Below are positions 1-12,577 of a stretch of 64,000 nt of DNA, piece after piece; positions within the stretch are counted from its first letter, which is position 1, and the number at the start of each line of letters is the position of its first letter. The notes under the pieces are model-generated. The model was given only the letters and a program-made list of their open reading frames with translations. It was not told the DNA's origin and searched no databases. The position numbers and the translations under genes were made by a program. The DNA lies in contig NC_134137.1 in the NCBI RefSeq assembly GCF_033958435.1, positions 320,291,501-320,355,500 of the forward strand. The letters are read 5' to 3'. Origin of the DNA: Carettochelys insculpta (Eukaryota; Chordata; Testudines; Carettochelyidae).

Positions 1-284
1 GCTTAGTTTCGAAGTGATAAAAACATGGATCTCTCTGGCAGGCCTGAAACTATATATTAAATAGTCACTGCCTGGCAGGGAGTCTGTCTGTATCTAAGAC
101 TGAGTAGCGTATGCTTCATTGACTGCAGACCATATTGCCGAAGAAGGGTCATATACCTCAGACAGGTGCAACCTCTAGACATTCATTTAATAGATGAACA
201 AAGCTATTGGGTTTTGAAGGGGGTTTAAAGTTCTCAGTATTACAAGTTTAAATGTAATTTTTTCCCAGCATGTGTTATTTTATA

Positions 285-483
285 GATCAATTTATGACCC
301 TACCAGGGCTGGAAGGGACTTCAAGTCCAGTCCCCTGCCCTCTTGACAGGGCCAAACACTATCCCTACTTTATTTTTTTTCCCCCTTTAATCTATTGGCC
401 CAAGATGCCTAAATGGCCCCCTCCAGGGCTGAACTCACAACCCTGAGTTTAGCAGGCTACTGCACAAACCACAGAGCTATAAG
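285..483 (-). mobile_element. tRNA-derived SINE (tortoise Cry-I type)
   Basis: The reverse complement starts ATAGCTCTGTGGTTTGTGCA (A-box region) and passes GGTTGTGAGTTCAGCCCTGG (B-box region, degenerate) to a 3' end matching LINE-like GGGACTTGAAGTCCCTTCCAG. The same family is at 12578 and 38000 in plus orientation. Confidence 0.8.
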
Positions 484-499
484 CAATGCCATTCCAGGA

Positions 500-662
500 A
501 TATCCCATTTTCTTGGCACAGCCAAACCCTTGTGTTGATTTAAGTTATGGTAAGAGAGAGCTGTATACCACATTTGGTGGTCCTAGCTATTACTATTTAG
601 GAAGACTTCTTGATCAAGCAGAGAAGCAGACAAACTCTCTAAAATATACTGTAGATAACTTT
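500..662 (+). repeat. Unnamed interspersed repeat, copy A
   Basis: GGTAAGAGAGAGCTGTATAC, CACATTTGGTGGTCCTAGC and CAAACTCTCTAAAATATACT match in order with 53475-53580, so a dispersed repeat covers the open frame at 486-683. Confidence 0.45.
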
Positions 663-1312
663 AACTGCATAATAGGTATCTGATGCTAAAATCACATCAG
701 ACTGAAAGGGGCCATAATTTAGAAGCAAGAGTACAGTTAGCATTGATATTTTAAATTAAGTGGTCTAATAATAACAAAAACTCTTATATAGTGTTTTTCA
801 TGCTCAAAATCCTGTGCAGACACTAACACAATACCCCTATGATGTAAATATCCTTACATACAAATTGTATATATAAGGGTTGAAAAAGTAAACTTCATAT
901 TTCGCAGAAAAGCTTTGCAATCAGAAATGTCCACAGTTTGCTTTCAGTCTTGATCTTAAAACTGAAAGGCTTGGTTTTTCAGTACTCCCTTACAAAAAGT
1001 GGGTGGAGATGATCCAAGTTTTGAAAAATATTGATAAAAAAAGCAAAAGAAAATGTCACAGCATGCTTGTGAATTTTTCCTATTTTTCTACCAGCACGAA
1101 CAAATTGCAAGTCCTGAACTTTGAACTGGTGTTGTTACAGAACATTTTCAGTCTTGGCATAGTTCATGCTTTCTACTTTTTCCTTTTCTTTTATAATTTT
1201 TAAAGGACAAAAGAAAAGTTGCATATTTCAAAAATGAATGTAAAGCAAATTACAGAGAAGGAGAGGAGACGTGGTAAGCTAACAGGAGATAGACGTTTGC
1301 ACTGAAAGTAAA

Positions 1313-1590
1313 GGTATCTCTGCACAGGGATAAAAGGTTCATAGCACAGCCACAACTGGCCCTGGGCTGGTGACTCTGAAGCAAGGGGCTCAAAATAGCA
1401 GTGTAGACATTTGTACTCCACCCCAAGTTCTGGAACCTCCTCCATCCTTGAAGGATCTCAGAGCACAGGTTCCAGCCCAAGCCTGAATGCCTACCCTGCA
1501 ATTTTTCAGCTCTGGAGCCTGAGCCCGCTGAACCGAAGTCAGCTGACTCAGGCCAGTCCCAGGTACTTTTTCTCTGCGTCAACATACCCT
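1313..1590. mobile_element. Decayed MITE
   Basis: Ends GGTATCTCTGCACAGGG and complement of GGTATGTTGACGCAGAG, with internal AGCAGTGTAGACATTTGTAC and GTCAGCTGACTCAGG. The pattern is typical of reptile MITEs with a mid-element GTGTAGAC. Confidence 0.5.
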
Positions 1591-3639
1591 AAGAGCCTAG
1601 AGGTCCACAGATAGTCAGGAAATGAATACTTCATGAGTCCCCTATGTCGCTTCCCTGTTCTAAGGTAGTACTTCCTACTGCTGTTAAAACAAATTAATGT
1701 GTGGTGATCTGACTAGGTTAACAACAGCAAGGAGCAAAACTGCTATGTGCTGCAGGACTATGAATGTCTTGTGATTTAAGAGAGAAAGAGTAAATATTAG
1801 GGCCCAATTATGATCTTTGTGCAAAACAGCTGTTTACCTGGAATAAGAAATTCAGGATTAGACCCATGGTTTTACTTTGCTTTTTACTGCTTAAATACAC
1901 TGATGCAGTCACCAGAGATAAAAACTAAGGAAAATAATGAAGGAATGTTATTTGCTTTCAACTTTATTTTCAGTAGAAAATGTCTTTTCTTTCCAGTGCT
2001 AGAGCATTCTCCAGTTTTAGTTTACATCTGAAAATCATCACTTCAGGCGTGCAGTATTGAACTGTGGCTGTGTCTTCTTTCCTCATGCAATCTCATGGAA
2101 TTCAGTGGAGCTACTCACATACAGTAATGCTACTTGCATGACTAAAGGCTTGTAGGATCTGGACCTTAGCTTGTCTTTAGCTAGCAAACAAAGAGAATTA
2201 AGTTAAAAAAGACTAATGCTGCAGCTCCTGTGAAAGTGCATCATAGGTACTGTGTTCTATTAACATTGCCCTTTATGGCTTTCTGCTTTCAGAGCTGGAA
2301 ATGCTGCAGAAAGCATGAATATGTGGAAAGGAGATGAGGAGTGTTTTGCGTTGGTTAGGCATAACTTCTCCAGCTTATTAAGGGATGGTTGGCAGACCAC
2401 AAGGTGTCTCATCCTGACATTGGGTGGAGTATGTCTGAAACAGAACTCAACTGAGACATGTAAGGTGAGACTGGTTCAGGAGACAGAACCTTTCACCTCT
2501 TAGTCACAGCCTTGAATCTAGCTTAGAACAGTAATGACAGAAAGTCACTATTACCATCTGGTGGCTGTTCAGTAGCTTATGAAAAATGACTTGATGGCTA
2601 GTCCAAATGCCTACACCATAAAAGTCTATGCCATTGTAAACACTTGTTTGCAGTTTCACCTAAACCCAAACCACCTGGGATCAGACACAAGAAATACATC
2701 TGGGATCTGAGCATGGGTTAGATTGATGGGACCACACAGTTTTGCTTACACACCAATTTCTCCTTTCCTCCTAACCATGAATGGACCTATAATAACAAAG
2801 TCATCACCAAACTTAAAACCACAGGTGGACAGTTAGAGTCCAAATACATTAATGCAATCAAAAACAGAAATCTGACTGAGTAACATAACCATACTATGCC
2901 CCTCCACAAGAGTTTTCGTGCCTTTCAAGTTTTATTTATTTATAGTATTTATATTTTGTATGGCAATATATAATGTAAAGCATAGTTCACTCACCTTATA
3001 GTGTGTCTTGCAATTAAAAAAAGTACATTTATCTTCTGAGTCTCCTTGTTATTTTCAACCTTGCTGGAATGGATACAAAAAAAATCTCAATGAAGTGCAT
3101 CAACATGTTTAAATAGTGCCTTTGAGAAAGGATTCGGGAGCAAATATGTACAGTTGCACTGGGCAACTGCACTTGCGGAGTTCAAGTTAAACAAACATCT
3201 ACTGCAAGGCGTCTCTCGTAATGAGGTTGTTCTCTCACTTTTTTTTCAGGAGTCATGGTCATAGCCTGTGAATTGTGTTTTGCAGATTTACGAAATTGCT
3301 AATCAACATTTTTATAAAATTACACAATATCATGATGAAAAAATAACAATTTAGAAGCAAGTGTTGCAAACCAATGAGCTTTCATTACTGGTTTCCTGAT
3401 GTTACATTTAAACTGTATTTTAATACAGTCAAATTGAAAAAGTAACAATGTATGTTATATTGAATAACTTATAGCCTGACTGTAAGAAAATAGGCACTTA
3501 AAATTAATGAGTACATTTTACAGTCAGCTGAAATGACAGTTATTAAAGAAAAACTGAGGTATGGTCATCTATTAAATACTCAGTAGGACTATTATTCACA
3601 TATATAAAGTCACTCATGTATATGAGTGTTTGCAGGATA
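1591..3639. other. Unique-looking AT-rich sequence
   Basis: No gene, RNA or recognisable repeat was identified. Short open frames show no protein similarity. Confidence 0.4.
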
Positions 3640-5220
3640 GGGGGTCCTAATGTTGGGTGTGATGTACTTGCTCCATTCTCTCTTGGTGGTCATTTGATAA
3701 CGAGTAGGACATCTTCATGTCACCGTCCTATTTGTGAATCTGTTGATGGCTGATCAGCCCAATTCTGGAGCCACAGATCTTATCACAGAAGGGGCAGATG
3801 TTAGTAGCTGTTGGAGGGGCACGGAACAGTTTTTGACATTCTTTTCTTCTTCACTTCTTGTCTGAACTGCGGCAGGACCCCTCAAATTCCACTACCCCCT
3901 CACGGATTACCATCTCCATTGGGGATGGTCTTGGGCAAGGTTCTCCCAAATGTTGACATCAAAGCTGTGCTTTTTCATGTGTGCTTTCGGCATGTACTTA
4001 TATCGCTTCTGCTAGACCCCAATGCTCCTCCATCGTTTCTTCAGGTTGGAATAGCGAATCTGTTTTGAGAGGCACTGAATCTGTTTTGAGAGGCACAGAC
4101 GTCTGAACCGTGTGACCAGTCCACCCAAGTGGTTAATGAATGATAATGTATTCAATGCTGATCATGATCGACTCTTCCAAGATGCTAGTGTTCATGCGCC
4201 TATCCTCCCAAGAGATTTTTAGAATTCTCCTTAGGTAGCGTTGATAATACTGTTTGAGTGCTGTCAAATGACTCTGGTACGTTGTCCAAGTTTCACATGT
4301 ATACAGTGGCGTTGGAACAACCACTTCACAGTATACAAGGAGCTTTGTCTTGGGTTAGATGTCCCAGTTCTCGAAGACCCTTTGTCTCAGGCAGGTGAAG
4401 CAGAGCTTGCACAACTCAGAAAATACTGGTCTTCTGCATCAACATCGACTTTAGCAGAAAGATGACTTCCAAGGTATGGTAAATGCTTCACATTTTCCAG
4501 TAGTTCTCCACTGACTTCAATAGAAGGTACAGGAGAGTGTCCCGCTAGTGAGGGTTGATGCAGCACCTTGATCTTTATGATGTTCAGTGTGAGACCGAGA
4601 TTCTGGTGTGCTGCAGCGAAGGCGCTTAAGATGGTCTGAAAGACTACAGGAGAAATGGCAGTAACCATATTGCCATCTGCATACTGGAGCTCCATCATTG
4701 AGGTGGATGTCTTGCTTTTAGCCTTCAATCTCCTGAGATTGAAAAGCTTCCTGTTCATTCTACAGACAGTCTTTATACCACCTGGAAGATCGCTATCAAT
4801 GAGGTAAAGGGTTATGTTGTCATGAAGCAGCCTCAAGATGTTAATGAAGTTTTTGGGCCCGCCAATCTTTGAGAGGATGATCCACGGGGTGCTGTAATTG
4901 ACTGAGTTAAATGCTTTGGTCAGGTCGATGGAATTCGTGTATGAGGCTTGGTTTTGTTCATGACATTTTTCTTGCAGTGGCCAGCCAGCGTAGATCATAT
5001 ATGTTGTTCTTCAGAAAGGTCGGAAGCCATGGTGGAATTTAGGGAGAATTTCTTCTGAGTGGCAGGAGTCTGTTTGCAAGGATTTGAGCTGGGATTTTCT
5101 CTGTCTTTGCCAGGAGGGAGATGCAACAATAGTTTGCACAGTCTGATTTGTCACCCTTCTTGAAGAAGGGATCTTCAAGAAGGGCTCTGTCATTTAGAAT
5201 GTCGACATAGCCAGTTAACT
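3640..5220 (-). mobile_element. Decayed non-LTR retrotransposon with RT and C-terminal zinc finger
   Basis: The minus strand reads, in pieces and several frames, an RT with SIDLTKAFNSVN and LQYADGNMV (degenerate YADD box), then LGLTLNIIKIKVLHQPS and a C-terminal part with YTCETWTTYQSHL and YLRRILKISWEDRRMNTSIL. It finishes at 3720-3805 with CPFCDKICGSRIGLISHQQIH, a CCHH-type finger. This arrangement is known from a widespread vertebrate LINE family; I did not assign the clade. Stops and frameshifts make it inactive. Confidence 0.8.
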
Positions 5221-5577
5221 CAGGAACAGTGATTACAAAAGGGAATTTGATAAAAAGTACAATAACAACTGCATATTCAAATTCATAGGCTTGTATGTTA
5301 TTAATACTAACAAAAATACTAACAGGTTTTCTCTTTAGATGTCATTTCTGCCGTATTTTTTTAGATAATCAGTTTCAGACAGATTAAAATTCAGACCATT
5401 AGTATTTGTATTTCTTTCCTGTTTTTCTGAATATTTTGCTAATCTTTTTGTCCAGAAGGGCTTTTCAGACTCTCAGACATCATTAGCATACACTATGCTT
5501 TGTGACTTGAGTGCTCCACATCTCAGTGAAATGTGTGTTTTTATTTGTCTCAGATTTTTAATGGCAAGTCTATGATA

Positions 5578-5840
5578 AGAACATAGGGACATAAGAATGG
5601 TCAAACTGGATCAGAGAAATAGTCCATCTGTCCCAATATCCTGTCTTTCAACAGTGGCCACTTCCAGATGTGTCAAAGGGAATGAACAGAACAGGACAGT
5701 TAGCAAATGGTCCACTTCCTGTCATCCAGTCCCAATATCTGGAAGTCAGATTAGATATTGGCTAACAGTGTCTCACCTTGAAAGGCTCCTGGTATTGGAG
5801 CAATCAAAAATCTCTAGGCTCCTCTTGAGCATTTTGTGAT
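5578..5840 (-). mobile_element. CR1 3'-end fragment
   Basis: It begins ATAAGAACATAGGGACATAAGAA, the reverse complement of a CR1 tail, and continues with sequence matching the reverse complement of the 3' UTR of the CR1 at 9370-9571 (picture of GGTCAAACTGGATCAG, CAGTGGCCACTTCCAG). Old and diverged. Confidence 0.75.
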
Positions 5841-6307
5841 AAAATATCATGTTTTGCCTTAAGCATTGTTACTGGGAGCAAAGAGAGAAAATATGTGGTC
5901 TGACTGGAAATTCCACTTACTAGAGCACAGACAATCTTAGATTTTTTGGTTACTTGATTTAAATCAATTATTTAAATTGTCCATCCACCCTTTTCTATGA
6001 CATTCAAGCAAAGCAAAAGGAAATACATTTCAAGGTGATAGCACAAATATCTGAATAAATATGCATTTCCTCAACAGTGCCTTACAGCTTGTTACATTTT
6101 TTAAAAGGGCCACGAGTCCATGTGTAATACCAAAGGCTATGTCTACCAGGCTGACTTTGTCAGCCTCTAAATGACACACATGCTACTTCAAAAGAAATTT
6201 GAAATAGTGGGTGCGTTATTTTGCTTCTGGTAACCCTCATTCCCTGATAAAGAATGCCTATTCCAAAGTAGTCTATAACAGTCTCCAGTGGCACTATTTC
6301 AAAATAG

Positions 6308-9300
6308 TACCATGGACTGGAAATGCTACTTCAAAGGTCGTAGAGCAGTTTTTAAACTAAGAGGTGGGGGAAAGCCGATTGGTGCGGGGGAGCACCTGGA
6401 TCGGATGGAGACTTCTCTTACACGAGGCTCCATAGATAGGGATTCCCTAGAAGTTAGTCAGATAGGGAACGTGGGAAATAATATATGGGCAAGATCAGAT
6501 GTGAAACAATCGTGCATAAAAAAATCCAACGCGTCTGTGAAAGGCGGACATATAAATAGTGGTAGTTTTCTAACATGCTTTTACACTAATGCTAGGAGTC
6601 TGTCTAATAAGATGGGTGAACTGGAGTACCTCATATCAAAGGAGGAAGTTGACATAATAGGCATCTCAGAAACATGGTGGAATGAGGACAATCAGTGGGA
6701 CACTATCATACCGGGATATAAATTATATCGGAAAGACAGAACAGGTCGTGCGGGTGGCGGAGTGGTACTATATGTGAAGGATAATATAGAATCAAATGAA
6801 GTAAAAATCCTAAAGGAATCAAAATGTTCCATAGAATCATTATGGATAACAATTCATTCCTCTAATATGAATATGGCATTAGGAATATATTACCGACCAC
6901 CTAACCAGGACAGTGATAGTGATGCTGAAATGATAAGGGAGATTAGAGAGGCTATCAAAATAAAAAACACAGTAATAATAGGAGATTTCAATTATCCCCA
7001 TATTGATTGGGTGCATGTCACCTCAGGACGGGATTCAGAGATTAAATTTCTTGATGCCTTAAATGACTGCTTCTTGGAGCAGCTAGTACAGGAACCCACA
7101 AGGGGAGAGTCGATTCTCGATCTAGTCTTGACTGGAACGCAGGATCTGGTCCAAGAGGTAACTGTTATTGGACCGCTTGGAAATAGTGACCACAATATAA
7201 TAACTTTTAATATTCCTGTGTTGGGAAGAACACCGCAGCGGTCAAACACTCTGGCATTTAATTTCAAAAAGGGGAATTACACTAAAATGAGGAAGCTAGT
7301 TAAACAGAAACTAAAAGGTAGAGTAATTAAACTAAAATCCCTGGAAGCTGCATGGAAACTGTTTAAAGACACCATACTAGAGGCCCAACTTAAATGTATA
7401 CCCCAAATAAAAAAACACAGTAAGAGACCTAACAAAGAACCACCATGGCTTAACAGCCATGTTAAAAAGGCAGTGAGAGAGAAAAGGGCAGCTTTTAAAA
7501 AGTGGAAGTCAAATCCTAGTGAGGAAAATAGGAAGGAACATAAACACTCCCAAATTAAGTGTCATAATGTAGTGAGAAAAGCCAAAAAAGAGTTTGAGGA
7601 ACAGCTAGCCAAAAATTCAAAAAACGATAGTAAAATGTTTTTTAAATACATTAGAAGCAGGAAGCCTGCTAAAAAAGCAGTGGGGCCCTTGGATGATAAA
7701 GATATAAAAGGAGCGATCACGGAAGACAGTGCCATTGCGGAGCAATTAAATGATTTCTTTGCTTCAGTCTTCACGGCTGAGGATGTTACAGAGGTTCCTA
7801 AATCTGAGCCAGCCTTTTTAGGTGACAAATCTGAGGAACTCACTCAGATTGAAGTGACATTAGAGGAGGTTTTGGAATTAATTGATAAGCTAAATAGTAA
7901 CAAGTCTCCAGGACCGGACGGCATTCACCCAAGGGTTCTGAAAGAACTCAAATGTGAAATTGCGGAGTTATTAACAGTGGTTTGTAACCTATCCTTTAAA
8001 TCCACTTTGGTACCAAATGACTGGAAGACGGCCAATATAACACCAATATTTAAAAAAGGCTCTAGAGGAGATCCTGGCAATTATAGACCGATAAGTTTAA
8101 CATCAGTACCAGGCAAATTAGTAGAAACACTAGTAAAGAGTAAAATTGCAAGGCACATAGAAGAGCACGAATTGTTGGGCAAAAGTCAGCATGGTTTCTG
8201 CAGAGGGAAGTCGTGTCTAACTAATCTACTAGAATTCTTTGAAGGGGTTAATAAACATGCGGACAAGGGGCACCCAGTGGACATAATATACCTAGATTTC
8301 CAGAAGGCCTTTGACACGGTCCCACACCAAAGGCTTTTATGTAAATTAGGTGGTCATGGGATAGGAGGAAAGGTCCTTTCATGGATCGGGAATTGGTTAA
8401 AAGACAGAAAACAAAGGGTGGGAATAAATGGTAAATTTTCACAATGGAGGAGGGTAACTAGTGGTGTTCCCCAGGGGTCAGTCCTGGGACCGATCCTGTT
8501 CAACTTGTTCATCAATGATCTAGAAAATGGTGTAAGCAGTGAGGTGGCAAAGTTTGCAGATGACACCAAGTTGTTCAGGACAGTCGAAAGCAAAAGGGAT
8601 TGTGAAGAACTACAAAAAGATCTCAGCAAACTGAGTGATTGGGCAGCAAAATGGTAAATGAAATTTAATGTGGGTAAGTGTAAGGTAATGCATGTTGGAA
8701 AAAATAACCCAAATTACACGTACTACATGATGGGGTCAAATTTAGCTACGACAGATCAGGAAAGGGATCTTGGAGTTATAGTGGATAGTTCTCTGAAGAC
8801 ATCCATGCAGTGTGCAGCGGCAGTTAGTAAGGCAAATAGGATGTTAGGAATTATTAAAAAAGGGATCGATAATAAGACAAAAGAGATCATACTTCCCCTA
8901 TATAAAACTATGGTACGCCCACATCTCGAGTACTGCGTGCAGATGTGGTCTCCTCACCTCAAAAAAGATATATTGGCATTAGAAAAGGTTCAGAAAAGGG
9001 CGACTAAGATGATTAGGGGTTTGGAAAGGGTCCCATATGGGGAGAGGCTAGAGAGACTGGGACTTTTCAGTTTGGAAAAAAGGCGATTGAGGGGCGATAT
9101 GATAGAGGTATATAAAATCATGAATGGTGTGGAGAAAGTGAATATAGATAAATTATTTACCTTTTCCCATAATACAAGAACTAGGGGACACCAAATGAAA
9201 TTGATGGGTAGTAGGTTCAAAACTAATAAAAGGAAATTTTTCTTCACACAGCGCACAGTCAACCTGTGGAACTCCTTGCCCGAGGAGGCTGTGAAGGCCA

Positions 9301-9571
9301 GGACTCTATTAGGGTTTAAAAAAGAGCTTGATAAATTTTTGCAGGTTAGGTCCATAAATGGCTATTAGCCAGGGATAAAGTATGGTGCCCCAGCCTTCAT
9401 AACAAGGGCAGGAGATGGATGGCAGGAGATAAATCACTGATCATTGTCTTCTGTTCTCCTTCTCTGGGGCACCTGGCATTGGCCACCGTCGGCAGATGGG
9501 ATGCTGGGCTCGATGGACCTTTGGTCTGACCCAGTATGGCCATTCTTATGTTCTTATGTTCTTATGTTCTT
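6308..9571 (+). mobile_element. CR1 LINE, young, 5'-truncated, with full ORF2 region
   Basis: The 3.26-kb element ends in the CR1-type tandem tail TTCTTATG repeated (9543-9571). It encodes an AP-endonuclease and reverse transcriptase interrupted by one stop codon. AAAATAG occurs on both sides (6301-6307 and 9572-9578), a possible short target duplication; CR1 elements usually show little or none, so this could be chance. ORF1 is absent. It sits inside a MITE whose halves are at 6135-6307 and 9572-9711. Confidence 0.93.
6312..9368 (+). pseudogene. CR1 ORF2 (endonuclease / reverse transcriptase), one nonsense codon
   Basis: A single reading frame of about 1018 codons is broken only by TAA at 8655-8657. 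The N-terminal third is an exonuclease-endonuclease-phosphatase type nuclease: TNARSLSNK, DIIGISETWW, IGDFNYPHIDW and the SDHNII motif with its catalytic His. The RT follows: NKSPGPDGIHP, YRPISLTSVPGKLVE, IYLDFQKAFDTVPH, SGVPQGSVLGP and the FADD catalytic box. After the stop comes the C-terminal region with [15 protein letters not shown], ending NGY at 9368. The protein drives target-primed reverse transcription in the nucleus. The frame stays open upstream to 6288, but those codons derive from the host MITE, so ATG 6312 (ACCATGG) is preferred. The stop is most simply one C-to-T change in a Gln codon (inference from other CR1 copies having W-Q-M here). Confidence 0.92.
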
Positions 9572-9630
9572 AAAATAGCTATGTGTTATTTCTTCATTTT
9601 GCATTTTGTGTTTGGTTGTATTATTTCAAA

Positions 9631-9676
9631 ATAAGATATTGATACTAATATCAATACTAATATCAATACTAATACC
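9631..9676 (+). repeat. 12-bp minisatellite (ATCAATACTAAT)n
   Basis: About three tandem copies of ATCAATACTAAT lie inside the right half of the split MITE. Confidence 0.7.
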
Positions 9677-9763
9677 TTATTTTGAAATAGGGCTGTCATG
9701 TAGGCATGGCCAAAATTACTCCTAGGTTGCAAGAAACCACAGAGGCCAATGAAGAAACAAATT

Positions 9764-10645
9764 AGCTACAGATACACTAGTGAGTTTTGTCGACAAAACT
9801 CACTGCATGTCCACACAAAAAATGCATTTTGTTGATGATCTGTTGACAAAACTTAGCACTTCCACCAACAACCTTCTGCCCTCTCCCAGATGAGGAAGAG
9901 CTCCTTCCTTGACAGAGTCTGTTGACAAAAATGCTGTGTGGACACTCCAGGGCTGCGGCCACACTTGGCCAAAACTTCAAAATGGCCATACAAATGGACA
10001 TTTTGAATATTACTAATGAGACACTGAATTGAATATTCAGCACCTCATTAGCATTAGGATGCTTCTGACCGTGGCGTTTCGAAAGCACTGCTTTCGAACG
10101 CATGCAGCTCAGCGCAGCTACATGGGGGTCCTTTTCGAAAGGACCCCACACATTATGAAATCCCCTTATTCCTCTCAGCTGAGGGAAATAAGGGGATTTC
10201 TAAATGTGTGGGGTTCTTTCAAAAAGGACCGCTCTGTAGCTGCGCTGAGCCACGCATGTTCAAAAGCGGCACTTTCGAAGTGCCGCAGCCAGAAGTATCC
10301 TAATGCTAATGAGGCGCTGAATATTCAGTTCAGCGCCTCATTAGTAATCTTCTAAATGGCCATTTGCATGGCCATTTTGAAGTTTTGGCCAAGTGTGGCC
10401 ACAGCCTGGGAGGCCTTCTGTTGACAGACAGGGCTTCCAGGACACCGGGCAGCCCCATCTGCTGTGCTTCCAGGTGGCTGTTTTGTCAAGAGAGCAACTG
10501 GGCAGTCCAGCTGCTCTGTTGACAAAGTGGATCACTCTTTCAATCCACTTTAGTGTGTAGCCACACTCTGTTGACAGACATTTAGTTGGAAAATCTCTTC
10601 TAACAGAAATGTCTGTTGACAGATCCTTCTAGTGTAGCCATAGCC
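9764..10645. mobile_element. MITE with TGTCGACAAAAC subterminal repeats, host of a nested foldback MITE
   Basis: Begins AGCTACAGATACACTAG and ends CTAGTGTAGCCATAGCC. Subterminal GTTGACAGA/TGTCGACAAA repeats are shared with the element at 43847. The copy at 9951-10406 is inserted within it. Confidence 0.65.
9951..10406. mobile_element. Foldback MITE (long hairpin), nested
   Basis: Ends GGCTGCGGCCACACTTGGCC and complement of GGCTGTGGCCACACTTGGCC. The arms of about 210 bp are complementary over nearly their full length: CTCATTAGCATTAGGATGCTTC against its complement, GGGGTCCTTTTCGAAAGGACC, and AAATCCCCTTATTCCTC against its complement at the centre. Same design as 36455-36889. Confidence 0.75.
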
Positions 10646-12577
10646 ATAGATGGAAAAGCTAAAACACTGCAAGCTACTTTAGATTATTCCATAATGTCTA
10701 ATGATGTTACTTCTTGGATAGAAGTAGATCTCCAGGAAGTCACAGCATTAACAAAATTCCAAAATCAGTTTGTTCTCAGGAATTCCAATGAGCAGGGATA
10801 TTGTTGTTTTAGGATTATAGAGAGAATGAAAAACAAATATTTAAGGCTTTTTGATAGCAGTTGGGATTCACTAATTTAAAATTTGCATATTGCTTAAGTG
10901 AACTTGTCTTTTATTAATTAGAAACACAATCAACTCACTCACTGTGCCAAAATATTGCAGTAACATTGAAAAACTGTACTGAATGACCTGACATAGTTTT
11001 GTGCAATGCTTTTATGGTGATCATTAATCGTAATGTAGTTTCCTGAAACTCTAAAATTTAAGATTTAAAAGTACAGCTTGGCTGGATCATGTTTCAGTAG
11101 GAATTGCTGCTCTATAATCTTGAATAAAATCATGTTTAAGGTGAAATATTTTATGTATGAAGCACACCAGCTATACATAGATTGGTTTAAACACTTGCAT
11201 TAGCATTTTCTCTATCTCATGTACAATGGCATTTGAAAATTGGCTTGAGCCTGTTAGCGTAGTCTGGATGGAATGAGAGAGATTGTCCAGTCACTAAATC
11301 CACATGGCATTGCCCTGCTGGTGGAAAGCAGACTCAGACTGGTCAGAAATAGCCAGTAGAGAATTCCTCCATTGCCAAGGAGGTCCCCACTAGTGCAAAG
11401 CAGGAGGTGGTAGTAGAGCCAGCTGCTGTGCTGTCTGCTTCTACCCTCCCATGGGGTAATGTCACTGAGGGAAATTTTATTCAGCAGTGTAAGTTAGAGT
11501 TGCTTCTGCCCGACACTGTACTGTGTCCAATATCCAACACAAATACCGAATGGGCAACTGGAGAGGAAGGGCACTGGCCATGTGATTGCTCCCCACATGA
11601 CTCCTCCCTGCCCCACTCCTAGCTCTGGTGAGGGCCAGAACAACACCCTCTGCCCCAGGCCCTGCTCCTCCCTGCCCCCTCCGTGCCTCTCCTTCCCCCC
11701 ACCAGCTGCCTCCCCTGACCAACATGACCTAAGGGACAAACATGGGGCTGGACCTGGAAGAAGGGTCAATCTCCCCTCCTCCTACGCTCACCAACAGGGG
11801 CAGGGAGGGAAGCAGAGCAACTAGGTGTTAGCTTGTTCCACTCCCTGCCACGTTTCTCCACTTCCCACCATAAGTGCAGGGGTGATTCTATTCCCCTGCC
11901 CAAGTGATGTGGCTGGGAGCCAGGGAACAGAGCCATGTCACTCCACTTCCCTCTGTCAATGAGTGTGAGGGCCCTGACCCCTGCTGCGGATGCCAGCCCA
12001 CCACACAAACACACACTGGCCCCTATCCCCTGCTGCCCACAGCATTTGGAGGTCGTGCTCACTCAGCCCTCCCCACACATGCCCTCTGAAATAGTCAACT
12101 TGTAAACACTTTAACCACGTCTCTTAGTATAGTAGCTCGTGTGCAGTAAGTCAACCACTTCTGCAAGTGGAAGCTGAAGCTAGGCAAATTTAGGCTGGAA
12201 ATAAGGCATAAATTTAAAATAATTATCCAGAGCAACAATTTAGAAGGTAGATTTTCCCACCATGGTCAGTTTTTAAATCAGTATTCGATTTCCCCCCGCC
12301 CCAAAGCTATACTTTAGGGATGGGGGCTTGCAGGGAGTTCTATGGCCTGTGTGGTACAGGAGGTCAGACTCAGAATGGGCCTCCCTAGCTTTGGAATCTC
12401 TGATCCCTGAAACTTTTTGTTTCTGTGGCAATGTCAATAAATAATCCTTTTGCTACAAACCAGGCAAAACATTTTGGTAGTCACTTTGTACCATGGTGAT
12501 CTGTGGGCATGTGTATAGTAAAATCCCATCCTTTACCAAATACCATATAATTTTATAGTTCCTTTAGCATCCTTTTG
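10646..12577. other. Intergenic sequence with a C-rich block
   Basis: 10646-11560 is AT-rich with nothing recognised. 11580-12090 is C-rich and gives overlapping open frames on both strands with no similarity, so these are compositional. Confidence 0.4.

Larger units (their letters stand above)
6135..9711 (+). mobile_element. MITE with GGCTATGTCTACC / GGCATGGCC ends, split by the CR1
   Basis: The left end (6135) and right end (9711) form imperfect inverted termini, flanked by AAA on both sides (6132-6134, 9712-9714). The interior carries TATTTCAAAATA-type palindromes and a 12-bp tandem repeat (9631-9676). Its interior is interrupted by the CR1 at 6308-9571, so the MITE is the older insertion. 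Confidence 0.75.

Noticed and set aside
6288..6311. First eight codons of the open frame entering the CR1
   Set aside because: This DNA is host MITE sequence (ACTATTTCAAAATAG), so translation from 6288 is not the native start.
6992..9355. Minus-strand open frames across the CR1
   Set aside because: Shadows of the CR1 ORF2 on the opposite strand.
10616..10879. 87-codon open frame starting in a MITE end
   Set aside because: The first codons are transposon sequence and the remainder has no recognisable domain.
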